From contig JAUDYN010000009.1 in the NCBI GenBank assembly GCA_030407005.1, forward strand, positions 372,001 through 436,000: a stretch of DNA of 64,000 nucleotides. The letters run 5' to 3'. Both the position numbers and the translations under genes were made by a program. This stretch comes from Desarmillaria ectypa (Eukaryota; Basidiomycota; Agaricomycetes; Agaricales; Physalacriaceae). The first letter of the stretch is position 1. Each line of letters begins with the position of its first letter. Positions 21,587 through 33,814 of the stretch are shown piece after piece. The notes under the pieces are model-generated. The model had not been told where the DNA came from and ran no database searches. It worked only from the letters and a program-made list of their open reading frames with translations.

Positions 21587-24211
21587 ATGACCAATGAGGA
21601 AAACTGACAGAACCCATGAACCATCTCTCTTGGCATTGCAATCAGTGGTGCCATACTTCTCACCTTTTTTACTGTCCTCACCATACTACTCTATGAGGAA
21701 GAAATCAGAACCATCCTTTGCCAAAGATGAACCTGTCATCCCCAACTACCACCCTGACCACTCCAACACCCCAAAAATATCCTTCCCCAGGAGTTACCCC
21801 CCACCAGACTGGGAGAACGGGAAGTGATACCACTTGTCTGTCCCTAAGCCCACTTCACGATTGCCTCCTCCTCTGAGGGGACAACTGATGATGAGAGACC
21901 CCCGACCCCAGGGCCCTCCAATGCCTGCACACACAATGTGCAGGCAGTTTTACTCCAATACCAGATAGAATAACTCACCCTCACCCTGGCCCAAGAATAT
22001 GTGCAGCATGTTCAGGTTGTGATTGAGGATGCCCTGCCCTCCTACCCTGGCCCTCCTCATCCCTGTTCCACAATCCCTGCCCTTCACCCACACAACTGGC
22101 AAAATCTATCCTGATCCTGTTCCCCTTTATCTGATGGGTCCTGCAATGGACCCTGACATCCCGATGATCCCAGAATAGATTGGAACCACCTCTATAGGCC
22201 TTGGGCCCATGAAAACAATTGGCCCTGAGGAGGGACCAATTTCACATCCTTTCTCCCCATCATCGACCTCTCTGATGAGTCTGGCAGAAAGCTTGATGCC
22301 ATGATCCTGGCCACTTTCACTGCCCCCAATGACCCATTCAATGCAAATGGGGCAGACTACATGTGGCCCAACCTCTCCAAAGTTGATCGAAGGCTATTCA
22401 GCCCCTTCAGGGCTGCCACCTGGGAGATCTGATATTGTGACGTTGAATCAAGAATGCTCTGGGATGAGCCTAGACCTGATATGGATGAGTGGCTGACACT
22501 CAACTGAGGGGATCCCATATGGGGTCCCAACCCAAACACCACAGTCCACACCCAGATACATGCCAACTGGGATCACAACATATTTCACCCCTCTGCTGGG
22601 GATATATTACTAGGGCTTTGAGCCAGAGACGAGGATGAGCAGAGGGAGCTGGAACACTCCCTATGACAATTATGGCAACTGGAGGTTGCAAGAGAGGAAT
22701 AGACTGGGACAAGGACCCAGCTATAATATGTTTACCTATGATACAGGTTACTATGGGCAGAGATATGCCCAAGAATACAAAAATATCCCTGACTATCCCC
22801 TGGATACTCCAGTCACAAGACTAAAACCACTGCCCGATTCGCCGCCATACAGTCAGGCCTATCAACCAGGCTACCACCCTTATCAGAGTGGCAGTCTTCT
22901 CTTCACAGGCACAGGAGAAGAAATGGAAGCTGAAACCATCCCTGCAGGAACTGTCACTGCAGGGGCATCAAGAACCTCAGCCACAGCAGAAGAAATTCAG
23001 CAACAGATGAAAACTGCATTGGCTGAAAAGAGAAGTGCATTGCAGAAATGCATGAAGAGTTGGAAAGGGAGGAATCTGCAAAGAGGATGATGACAGATTA
23101 CCTCTGCGACCAAGAAAAAAGAAAGGAGCTGGATAGGGGAAGACCCTTGGAACTGCCAAGAGGCTATCTGGGGCCAAGGCCAGATCGATATTCAATCTCA
23201 AGACCACCCCCCAGTAAGAGACCCCCCAACCCAATCCCCAATCCAGTTGGGAATGCCGCTGTCGATGCCCCATATCTGGGCATCAAACCCACTCTCATCA
23301 AGGTCCCCTCTCTGTTCAAGGGAGACCACGATGACATCGAGCACTTCATAGGCGATTGCATCATATATTTTGAAGTGTTCAGACACTACTTTCAGGTGCC
23401 TTTGCATCTGGTACTGTTTGCGACCTCCCATTTCGAGAGGGCCACCAAGGATTGGTGGGTCTACAAAAGACCCAAATTTTGGGTTGGTGACTCCTATGAC
23501 GGGACCACCACTCACTTCTGCTACCCCGACTGGGCAGATTTCATTGACATGGTCTCACGCTAATTCTGAGACCCCGCCATCGAGGAAGTCCATGAAAAGT
23601 GGATGTTTGACCTTTAAATGGGAATGCAGCCCACCTCCCATTACTTCCAGAAACTGGAAGAAGAAGCAAAGCTAGTGGGCCAATGGACCGATGAGAACGA
23701 GTGCAGCACCATGGTGAAGGCAGTCAGATTAGGAGTACCTTCCTCCTACATGACCTTCATCTCAAATATGAGTGTCAACATTCCGCACTCATACCCAGAA
23801 TGGAAGGAGCGCATTCTCTGAATGTACGAGGAGTGCCAACACAAATGAGTCTTCGACCAGACCACTGGCATGCCCTGGAATGGGCAGAAGAAGGATTCTC
23901 ATCCCCAATCCCAACAGCACCCCAGCAGCAAATCCACTGCTGGGGCAACAAGTTCCTCAGCCCCAAAGCTGAGTGCTAACATGGGAGTCAGTCAGGATGC
24001 TGGAACTGGTAGATGGATGATGTATGGAGGGGCAGGGAAGCCTATGGACATTGATTGGCAACAAGCCAAAGGAAGATGCTTCAGGTGGGACAAGAAAGGT
24101 CACCTGAGCAAGGACTGTCCTAGAAGAAAAGACTTCAAGGACATTCAGTCAGTAGGGCCCACTAACAAAGTGGTGCCACCTATGACCAGAATTGAAGAGG
24201 CAAAAGAGTAG
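21587..24211 (+). pseudogene. gag: Element B gag, with hydrophobic N-terminus, capsid and mutated CCHC knuckle
   Basis: Structural polyprotein. From ATG 21,587 the frame gives a polar start with two TGA codons and then a hydrophobic helix (SGAILLTFFTVLTILLY) at about residues 20-36, which could anchor Gag in a membrane. A Pro-rich region follows (to about 22,350), then an aromatic Gly/Tyr-rich region (22,630-22,900), then capsid (about 23,270-23,620; motifs HFIGDCIIYFEVF and SHFERATKDWWVYKRP). The knuckle at 24,069-24,110 reads C-F-R-W-D-K-K-G-H-L-S-K-D-C; the second Cys is Trp, so zinc binding should fail. The stop TAG at 24,209-24,211 is conserved in all copies. Stops elsewhere (many TGA at Arg codons) make it a pseudogene. 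Confidence 0.85.
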
Positions 24212-27200
24212 GTCAACAAGGGTTTGATTTTCCTTGCTTGACCAAGTCTCTTAAAGGTGAGTCCTCAGCTTCTGCAGGTCAGACTGATTACCATAAACAC
24301 AGACAAATATCTATGAAACACAATATATATCATATGACCTCACAGACCCTGAAGCCAAAGACCTCCAAAGAATCAATGACAAACAGGTATGTCACACTCC
24401 TGAAGGAAGCTGACACAACCATCTATAGTGAATCCCAAGCCCCCGACGAGGTGCAGGATTTGCCAGGTGGTGCTGGCACTGCCATGAAGTTCACTGAGTC
24501 CACATTGCAGAACTCACTGAATACATGGCTAAAACCACAGACAGAGACTAGTAGGCAAGATGCCCTCAGGCCTCTCAGAAGTCTGAAAGTTTCAGCACTC
24601 CCAACAAGTTGGGAGACAAGTCCACCAGCCTCACCAGGGTCAGCAGGGGATCAGGACAGTGCCTCTCACCAAGGCTAGGATTGGGGCTATGCACTATCCA
24701 AACTGGTGGGAGAACAGCCAGTAGTGGAGCCACAGGCAATGCTGATGAAATTCGCCCTGAATGCGAAAGCCCAGTACTCTGCTGGAACTGATAGTAGAAG
24801 CGGAACCTCAGAAGCCTCAAGCCAAGTTCAATCCCCTCTCAGAATTGTTCAGGTTCTGAAAGCAACCCAAGCCAAAGAACAGGGGGAAGCTGCTAGCACC
24901 CAGGCAGTAAAGAGGGGGCACTCCAGTAGAACCACCATTGTCAAAGTACCCAATGAAGAAGACAACACTGCCTTTAGACTGTGGCAAGCAAGCCAGTCCA
25001 AAGCCAGTATCCCAATACCTGAAATCCCACCTAACAAGAGGGTACCAAACCCCAAAGTCCTGCCAAAACCAGAGGCATGAGATCACATATGGTACAAACC
25101 ATTTGGGATCAACTGGACTTTATGTGCCATTCATAGTTCCAAGAACTTGGCAGTTGCCAAAGCTGTGATCTCCATGTGGGTACATCCCAAATGACTTCAG
25201 GAGATCACCAACAAGCTCATACAGAGCTTACAGAACAAAGAGAGTCTTGCACATGAGCAGCTCTATGAACTTCATGAACCAATCTGGTATATCCACAGAA
25301 CCAAGAGCTCAGGCTGAGACTTCTTAGTGGATATCCAACTCTCTCCTTGCACAGGAAAGAAGACACTGACAACCCAAGCATTGTTGGATAGTGGCTGCAC
25401 TGGCAGCTCTATCAATCGAACCTATGTCCAACAACATCAGTTAGACACCTGAAAAGCCACCTCTCCCATACTCATCTACAATGCAGATAGAACCCATAAC
25501 AAGGCTGGCGATATCACCAAATTCATGGAACTCTGAATGATCATCAGAGACCATGCTGAATGAATTGATCTTGCAGTCATGGACTTAGGCTCCAAGACAG
25601 TGTACTTGGGCCATGATTGGCTTAAGCACCATAATCCCCTCATCAACTGGAAATCAGGAGTCATGACATTTGGGTGATGCCATTGCACAAAAAATCATTT
25701 CTCCCTCCCAGACTCTGATGAAGAAGACAGGTGGGATGAAGAGCTAGAAGAAGGCGAAACCATTCTAGCAGTGAACATGCAAGAAGAAATTATTATTCAA
25801 GCAGTTCACCATGCAAATGAACTGGTGGCAGCTGCAAATGCCGAGAAACCAAAACAGACCTTTGAGGAGCTCATGCCTCCTCAGTATTAAAGCTTTAGAG
25901 ATTTATTCTCTAAAGAAAGCTTTGATGACCTACCAGAGTGAAGACCCTGGGACCATGCCATCAAACTAGTCCCCAATGCCAAATCCATGTTAGACTGCAA
26001 AGTCTATCTGCTCAACTGAAATGAATAGGAACAACTCAACAAGTTCCTCAACAAAAACCTTGATTCCAGGAGGATTCGACCTTCCAAATCCTCATTTGCC
26101 TCTCCCTTCTTCTTCATCAAGAAAAAGGATGGCTCTCTATGACCTGTTCAGGACTACCAAAAACTGAATGAAATAACAATAAAAAATCGATATCCCCTTC
26201 CCTTAATTTCCAAACTCATTGATAAACTATGTGGAGCAAAATACTTCTCTAAGTTAGATGTTTGATGGGGATATAACAACGTGTGAATCTGAGATGGAGA
26301 TAAAGAAAAGGCTGTGTTCAGAACTAACTGAGGACTCTTTGAGCCTATGGTCATATTCTTTGGCCTTACCAATTTACCAGCCACATTCTAGTGGATGATG
26401 AATGACATCTTCAAGGATTTGATTACCAGAGGAAAAGTTACCATTTACCTCGATGATATTCTCATATTCAAGAAAACCCTGTCTGAACATCGAATCATTG
26501 TTCAACAAGTCCTCCAATGCCTATGAGAAAATAAACTATTCCTCAAGGCAGAAAAATATGAATTTGAGGTACTTGAGACTGAATACCTTGGAGTTATCAT
26601 CAGTGAAGATGCGATCTGCATGGACCCTGTCAAAATCGCCAGAATCACTGAATGGCCTACTCCTATGAAAAAGAAGGAACTTCAGTCTTTCTTAGGCTTC
26701 ACAAACATCTATTGAAAGTTTATCCATGACTATTCTAAAAATGTACATCCCCTTACCCAGTTAACTGGAAAAGTAGACTGGACATGGGGACAAGACCAGA
26801 AACAAGCATTTTCACAACTTAAAAAGTTGATGATGACTAATGTTGTTCTAACAATTCCCTCTGATGATGGGAAATTCCAAGTTGAGGCTGATGCCAGTGA
26901 TGGAGCCATTGGTGCTATCCTAAGTTAAGAACAGAATGGCAAATGGAGACCCATGGCTTTCATGTCAAAAGCCCTGACAATCACTGAATGAAACTATGAA
27001 ATCTACGACAAAGAATTGCTGGCCATCATGCTAGCCCTAGAAGAATGGCGCCATTATCTCATAGGTGCCAAAGAAACCATCAAAATCTGGATGGTCCATC
27101 AGAATCTTCAGTATTTCCAAAAACCCCAAAAGTTGAACCATCGACAAGCCTGGTGGGTCACAGAATTAGCCAAATACCACTTTATCCTTCAACATAAAGC

Positions 27201-29010
27201 TGGAATCGCTAACAAAAAGGCAGACCTTCTCAGTTGATGAGACAACCATGATCAAGGAAAGGAAGATAATCAAGATGTCATCATCCTTTCCCCTGAACAT
27301 TCCCAGGCACTAATACTGCCCACTACCAAAGAACGAACCATGTGTATAAGAGACACAACCAGACAAAAGAGTCAATGGGACCAAAGGATCGAGAAATCCC
27401 TCCACCATGAAAGAGGAATCACCCAAGAAGATGAAATCTTATGGTATGATGGGCGAATTTATATTCCCCAAGACCCTACACTTCATGGTGAAATCATCTC
27501 ACAATACCATGATCATATCACTGCTGGACATCCAGGAATCGCTAAAACAAAAGAACTTGTCCTTTGTGAATACTGGTGGCTGAAGATGAAAAGAGACATT
27601 GAATCCTATATCAAAGGATGTGAAACCTGTCAACGAACAAAGAGTGACATGCATGCCAAAGCTGCTCCTCTTAATCCAAATGCAATCCCAGAAATCCCAT
27701 GGACTCATATCTTGGTTGATATAATCACTGGTCTACCAGAATCAGAAGGCTTTGATGCTTTACTCATCATCATAGATTGATTCTCCAAGAACATAATCTT
27801 GATTCCATGTAATGAGAAATTATCTGCCAAAGGATGGGCTCTAATGCTTCACAATCATGTATATGCAAAGCATGGAATGCTGCAAATAGTTATTTCAGAT
27901 TGAGGACCACAGTTTGTATCAGCATTTATGAAGGAACTCTATCAAATGCTGAACATCATGCAAAATGCATCCACAGCATATCATCCTCAGACCGATGGAC
28001 AGACTGAGAGAGTCAACCAGGAGGTTGAAAAATATCTCCACATCTTTGTTAACCATCAACAAACTGACTGGGTTACATGGTTACACCTCACAGAATTCAC
28101 TCACAATAATCGAATTCATTCAGCCACAGGAAAAAGCCCATTCATGGTCCTTTATGGATGAAATCCCTGGCTCATTCCAGCATCAATCCAGAAAATGAAT
28201 TTTACCAACCCTGCAGTGGTCAATTTCACTGAAACTATGGTCAAAGTCCATAAAGAAGTCCATGATGCTTTGGAAAAAGCAGCAGTACAAATGAAGGCAC
28301 AATACAACAAAAAGAAACAGTTATCCCAGAAATACCAAGTCAGTGATAAGGTTTGGCTTGATACCGCCAATCTTCATCTTCCACGACCAAAGAAAAAGCT
28401 TGACAACAAACAAACAGGACCATTTGAGATCATCAAAAAGTCAGAAGCAGCAGCATACAAGCTAAAGCTGCCACCTCATTGGAAAATACACCCCCAATTT
28501 AATGAAAAACTGTTGACTCCTTATGTCATACCATCATTCCCCAATCAACAACAACTGCTGCCTCCTCCACCAGACCTCATTGACAGTCAAGAGGAACATG
28601 AAATCGAAGAAGTTTTAGATTCATGCACCTGAAAAGTGCACTCCAAGAAAGGACAACCATCCAGAGAAGTCACGGATTATCTGGTCAAATGGAAGGGATG
28701 GACTAGAGAACACAACTCTTGAGTTAGAGAAACTGAGATGATGAACACTATGAAAGTGATCAAAGAGTATCAGGCCAAAGTAAACCATGCCTTATACACT
28801 CTAAAAATCATAACCAAGAACAAGATAGTGGTCAAGATACTGGACCATGAGTACTCAGAAAATGGTGACATAGCATATCTCACTGAACAAAAAGATGGAT
28901 ACACCAAATGGATCATCAATCCAGACAAAGACCTATAGAAAAAACTGACTGATCAGTACTGGATCAGCCAAATCAAAACACAACTCGATGCCCCTGAAGA
29001 AGAGCCTTAG
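24209..29010 (+). pseudogene. pol: Element B pol (protease, RT, RNase H, integrase, chromodomain, C-terminal module)
   Basis: Pol lies in the -1 frame relative to gag and is open across the gag stop. Domains in order: linker; aspartic protease DSG at 25,387-25,395 in LLDSGCTGSSIN; RT from about 25,990 with KKKDGSL and YLDD at 26,446-26,457; RNase H with ADASDGAIGA at about 26,890 and EIYDKELLAIMLALEEWRHY at about 27,000; integrase zinc finger with H at about 27,508 and C-x2-C at about 27,618-27,630; catalytic core D-D-E at about 27,718, 27,896 and 28,025 (AYHPQTDGQTERVNQEVEKY); chromodomain with YLVKWKGWTREHNS at about 28,678-28,722; then VKILDHEYSENGDIAYL and KWIINPD; stop TAG 29,008-29,010. 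There are dozens of in-frame stops, mostly TGA where other copies have Arg. Confidence 0.9.
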
Positions 29011-29032
29011 CAGTTGGGATGACTGCTTTAAC

Positions 29033-29042
29033 AAGGGGGTAA
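29033..29042 (+). promoter_or_regulatory. Polypurine tract of element B
   Basis: AAGGGGGTAA directly abuts the 3' LTR. The same tract, inverted (TTACCCCCTT), abuts the 3' LTRs of A (13,693), F (37,043) and G (45,889). It primes plus-strand DNA synthesis. Confidence 0.85.
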
Positions 29043-29437
29043 TGTTATGATTTTTCTATTATCTTATCTTATCCAAGTCATATCTATGACTCATTCATCT
29101 AATCAACCATTATTTCCACTTTGTATCAACACACTCACCAACGGACACCCCCATTCTCACCAACAGTCACCCCTGATCCTTCCAGACTCACCCCCTTCAA
29201 CACTGTTCCAGCATGGACTATATCATTTCATCTAAATATAAATGCCATACTTACAGTATATAAGTAGAGTAAACTACACTGTTGTACTCTATCTTTTGAC
29301 TAAATTACCATCATACACTTTCTATTCACACACCAAAGACCTAGCCCAAGTCTCAACTGAGTGACTGCCCGAACATGAAGCAGCTCAACAAGACCAAAGC
29401 TTATGTCCCAAGTCACATGATAGACAAGGCCATAACA
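29043..29437 (+). repeat. 3' LTR of element B
   Basis: From TGTTATGATTTTTC to GGCCATAACA, followed by the AGGTC target duplication. It is about 20 bp shorter than the 5' LTR in the middle. Confidence 0.92.
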
Positions 29438-29614
29438 AGGTCAGGGTAGAAGTGGTGGTTGAGGGCAATAAGGTTGCCACTCCTGGTGGAGAAGGGTTCA
29501 GATTTTCTCCTCATATGCTAGTATGAAGAGGGCAGTAAAGATGACTAAAAGGGTAGCACCACTGATGGCAGTACTGAGAGTGATTGTTCATTTGTTATTA
29601 TTATTTTCAGGCAT
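29438..29614 (-). pseudogene. gag: Element A gag, N-terminal part
   Basis: ATG at 29,614 opens MPENNNNK, a TGA, then TITLSTAISGATLLVIF and ALFILAY, a clear hydrophobic helix of about 20 residues followed by acidic and basic residues. The frame continues across element B at 21,112. The TGA corresponds to Arg in element G. The N-terminus is shared with elements B, D, F and, truncated, G. Confidence 0.75.
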
Positions 29615-29658
29615 AGATTATGCTCTTTTTATGGCTAGCATAGAAGGAGTGAGATGAA

Positions 29659-29671
29659 ATCTTTTGACTAA
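29659..29671 (-). promoter_or_regulatory. Primer-binding site of element A
   Basis: On the minus strand TTAGTCAAAAGAT follows the 5' LTR. It is perfectly complementary to ATCTTTTGACTAA in the same LTR (29,806-29,818 on the plus strand as its complement). The 3' LTR copy carries one transition in that 13-mer. Confidence 0.75.
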
Positions 29672-30076
29672 TATTAGGACCCACCCTGACATGTGATCTT
29701 GGGACTGTAAGCTACTCATGGCCTGTCTCATGTTCAGACAATCACCATTAATATGAGAGCTGCTAAGTCTTTAGAAGAGTGCAGAAGATGATGTATTGAT
29801 TAAGTTTAGTCAAAAGATAGAGAGTAAGTATGAAAACTACTCTATTTATATATAGTATGGTTTGGCTATTATTAAGTGAAACAGTAGTGTGTTCATGTCA
29901 AATGAGGGAGTTGGGTGATCATAGTCCAACCATGGCAAGACAGTTTGTAAATGGTGAAATGATATATATAGAATAGAGGGTCATCAGAGAATATGACAAC
30001 ACTTTTAGGGATAAACAATGTGATAAGATGTGGGATTGAATCAGATAAGATAAGATAAGGTGAAAAAATCATAATG
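29672..30076 (-). repeat. LTR of element A (5' LTR)
   Basis: Starts TATTAGGACCCACC (ancestral TGTTAGG) and ends ATCATAATG. The damaged outer terminus coincides with the junction to element C. Confidence 0.85.
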
Positions 30077-31073
30077 CTCCTGAACAAGCTCCTCTAGATT
30101 TATACCCAAATCCCATCAGAAATATGCCTGAGGAGGCCTCCTATTTGAGTATCAAACTCATCTTAGTCCAACCCCCAAAGCTGTTTAAAAGGCAATCATG
30201 ATGACATTGAATGATTCATAGGTGATTGCATCACCTATTTTGAAGTCTTCCAGCACTACTTTCAGTTGCTGTCATGTCTGGTTTTATTTGCAACCTCCCA
30301 CTTCAAAGGACCAGCAAAGGACTGGTGAGTTTATAAGAGACCCAAATACTAGGTCATGGATAATCTAGATGGAACTGCCTCCCATTTCTGATATCTGAAC
30401 TAGGAGGAGTTCATCGAACTCATTACACAACAATTCTGAGACCCAGCCATTGAAGAGATCCATAAAAAGAAGATGTTCAATCTTTGCATAGGTACACAAT
30501 CAGCAAGCCATTACTTCCAGAAGTTGGAAGAGGAAGCCAAACTAGCCAGACAATGAACAGATGAAAATGAACACAGCACCATGGTAAAGGTAGTATAACT
30601 AGGACGGCTCCTACACCACCTTTATCTCCAACATAGGCATCAACATTCCATATTCATATCTGGAATAGAAAGAGCAGATTCTCCACATATATAAAGAATG
30701 CTAACATAAGTGGGTCTTCAACCAAACTGCCAGAGTTCCCCACAACAATCAAAAGAAGGATAGGCTGTGACCCTAATCACACTTCAGCAGCAAATAAACT
30801 GCTGAGGCATTAAGTTTGTTGACTCTAAAGCCAATGGCAAACATGAGTCCCAGATAGGATACAACCACAGGGAGATGGATGACATATGGTAGGCAAGGAC
30901 AGCCGATGGAGGTTGACTGATGAAAGGTGGAAAATCAATGCTTCCAGTGTAATAAGAAAGGCCATATAGCCAAGCATTGCCTGAAGAAGAAAGAATATAG
31001 GAATGTTTGATCAATAGCAGTCATTAAAGAGGAAGAGAAGAGCAATGTAAAGGTGGAGGAGGTAAAAGAGTAG
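30077..31073 (+). pseudogene. gag: Element C gag, 5'-truncated
   Basis: The frame begins in the linker before capsid (Y-L-S-I-K motif at about 30,150) and covers the capsid region (SHFKGPAKDW at about 30,298-30,330). An intact CCHC knuckle is at 30,939-30,980 (C-F-Q-C-N-K-K-G-H-I-A-K-H-C). The gene ends at the conserved TAG 31,071-31,073. The N-terminal hydrophobic and Pro-rich parts are missing because of the deletion at the A junction. Several stops and small frameshifts interrupt it. Confidence 0.75.
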
Positions 31074-33814
31074 GTCACCAAGGACTCAATTCCTCTTGTG
31101 TGACCAAGGCTCCAATTGATGCATCTCCAGTCCTCACTGGTCAGTCTCATATATTATCTGTAGGACACTTTATACATACTTGCATTCTAAAAAATGACTT
31201 TGTTTTTACTCTGAATGCACTGAAAGAATTGAAAATAATGAACCAGTATCACACACTAATCAAGTGTGATGACACTATGATCTACACTGAATTCTACCCC
31301 TCTGACAAAGTGCAGGATATGCCAGGTGGTGCTGGCACCACAATATGAATGATATTCAGGACAGAGACAAGTAGATAGGATGCCCTTGGGCCTCTAAAGT
31401 CAAAAGTCTCAGCACCCCTGAAGGGGTCAAGTCCTGCTTCACCAGAGCCTGTGGAGGATATCTCAAGTGCCTACTAAGGCCAAATGATGCAGGGACCCTC
31501 TGATGATACTGCAAAAGTGACCACTTCCTGAGTCACTGACCCAGAGTCCTGGACTGGACCACACAACTTGAAGAAAACAGGGAAGACTGAACTGTTGGTG
31601 CCAATGACTCAGATCAACCCTGCTGGCCCTGAGCAACCCTTTGCCATAAGGACTGGCATCTACAGGAAATGTGGACCAGCTTCTCAAACTCCATTGAAGG
31701 GCATTAACATCTCATTGGATGACAAAAAAGCCAAAAAACAGACAGAATCCACTAGCACCCAGATAGTAAAAAGGGGGCACAAAGTTACCATCATTGAGGT
31801 ACCTGATGAAGAAGATAATACAGCTTTCCTTCTTTGGAAAGAAAAGTATATGACAAGGGAAAGATCCCAAACACCCATATCAGAAGCATGCCCTAATAAG
31901 AGGGTATCTGATCACACTTGGTATAAGCTATTTGAAGTTGACTGGACACTGCATACCATTCAAACTGCTAAAACTTCAGCTACCACCAAGGCTGCCCTTT
32001 CCATGTGGGTGCATCCTAAATGACTTGGAGAAATCACCAAAGAGCTCATCAAGAGCTTACAGAATGAAGGGAGTAATGCTTGAGAGCATCTCTACAAACT
32101 CCAAGAATCCATCTGATATATCCAAAGGACCAAAAGTTCTGATAGGGACTTTATGGTCAATGTACAACTTGCCTCATGCATGGGAAAAAAGATCCTCTCC
32201 ACCAGAGCACTACTTGATAGTGGCTGCATGGGAAGTTCCATCAATCAATCCCATATTCTCCAACATGACCTAGATATCTGAAAGGTCACAGCCCCCATCC
32301 TCATATATAATGCAGATAGAACCTGCAATAAGGCAGGAGACATCACCAAATTTGTCAAATTATGAATAATTATAGGAGGTCATACTGAACAAATTGACCT
32401 TGCAGTCACTGACCTAGGTTCCAAAATGATTTATTTAGGACATGACTGGCTGAAACACCATAACCTGATCATCAACTGGAAGACCAGGAATATGATCTGT
32501 GGATGATATCAATGTATAAAAAATTCTCTTCCTCTCTCTGATCTGGATGACAAAGACAGATAGAATGAAGAGTTGGAGAATGGCGAGACCATCCTTGCCA
32601 TCAATATACAGGAAGAATTAATAATCTAAGTAATATATCATGCCAATGATTTAGCCACAGCCACTCATGCTGACAAGCCCAAGAAAACCTTTGAAGAGCT
32701 AGTACCCCCCCAATATTGAAGCTTTCAAGACTTGTTCTCAAAGAAAATTTTCAACAAATTGCCCAAATGAAAGCCTTGAGATCATGCTATTAAGCTGATT
32801 CTTAATGCAAAATCCACATTAGACTGTAAAGTCTACCCCTTGAACAGAACAGAACAGAAACAGCTTGACAAGTTTCTTGATGAAAATCTCAGCTCTGGAT
32901 ACATTTGTCCATCTAAATCTCCATTTGCATCCCTATTCTTCTTTGTAAAAAAGAAGGATAGTTCCCTTCATCCTGTTCAGGATTATAGGAAACTGAATGA
33001 AATGATGATTAAGAACTACTATCTGCTTTCTCTGATCACTGAACTCATTGACAAACTATGTGATGCCAAATACTTTTCCAAGCTAAACATCCACTGGGGA
33101 TACAATAATGTTCAAATTCGAGATGGTGATGAGGAGAAAGCAGCATTCTGTACTAATCAAGAGTTGTTCAAACCCATGGTTATATTCTTCAGTCTGACCA
33201 ACTCACCCACAACATTCCAATGGATAATGAATGATATTTTCCAGGATCTTATTGCAGGAGGGAAAGTCATGATCTATTTATATGACATCCTCATCTTCAC
33301 AAAGACCTTAAAAGAACACTGACAGATACTCTAATGGCTGTGAGAGAATAAATTATTCCTCAAAGCCAAGAAATGCGAATTTGAAGTACTAGAAACAGAA
33401 TACTTGGGCATCATTATCAGTGAAAATGCCATTCAATAGAATCCAGTCAAGGTCACTGGAATAGCTGAATGGCCAACTCCCACCAAAAAGAAGAAATTGC
33501 AATCTTTTTTAGGATTCACTAATTTCTATTGCAAATTCATATGAGACTATTCCCAAATCATTCATCCCTTGACTCAACTAACTGGAAATGCAGAATGGAA
33601 ATGGGGGAAAGAGCAGGAACAGACTTTCCTTCAACTCAAATACCAGATAATGACCAATGTCACCCTAACCATTCCTTCTGATGATAGGAAATTCTGAATT
33701 AAGACAGATGCTAGTGATGGAGCAGTAGGTGCAGTACTCAGCCAGAACCAACAAGGCAAATGGAGACCAGTGGCATTTATATTAAAGGCCCTGACAGTAA
33801 CAGAGTATAACTAT
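31071..33814 (+). pseudogene. pol: Element C pol, N-terminal part (protease and RT with YLYD)
   Basis: The first half of pol is in the -1 frame relative to gag. Protease DSG is at 32,216-32,224 (LLDSGCMGSSINQ). RT has a good open stretch at 32,840-33,322, but the catalytic motif reads YLYD at 33,275-33,286 where the other copies have YLDD. A G-to-T change has replaced the first Asp of the catalytic pair, so this RT cannot be active even without its stops. RNase H begins (SDGAVGAVLSQN at about 33,714) and is cut at 33,814 by the solo LTR E; it resumes at 34,216 after the ACTAT duplication. Confidence 0.85.

Larger units (their letters stand above)
21113..29437 (+). mobile_element. Element B: full-length chromovirus inserted in A
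   Basis: An 8.3 kb forward-oriented element with 5' LTR 21,113-21,527 and 3' LTR 29,043-29,437. It is flanked by AGATC and AGGTC (a 5-bp target duplication with one transition). It splits the gag of element A. LTRs differ at about 29 sites by hand count plus a ~20-bp length difference (about 7-8% divergence). It is the clearest complete element for domain reading, but its reading frames contain many TGA and TAG stops. Confidence 0.92.
13293..30076 (-). mobile_element. Element A: chromovirus interrupted by B, without matching target duplication
   Basis: Reverse-oriented chromovirus with LTRs 13,293-13,692 and 29,672-30,076 and internal DNA 13,693-21,112 plus 29,438-29,671. The flanking five bases (TTTTC on the left; GCTCC or CTCCT on the right) do not match. 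The left flank is D pol and the right flank is C gag in the opposite orientation. The outer end of the right LTR reads CATAATG instead of CATAACA. LTR divergence is roughly 10% by eye, nearly all transitions. Confidence 0.85.

Noticed and set aside
21587..29010. TGA recoding as an amino acid, since TGA is so frequent in otherwise conserved pol frames.
   Set aside because: The host esterase gene ends in TGA, TAG stops are also frequent in the elements, and the TGA sites are explained by CGA decay seen as CAA in sister copies.
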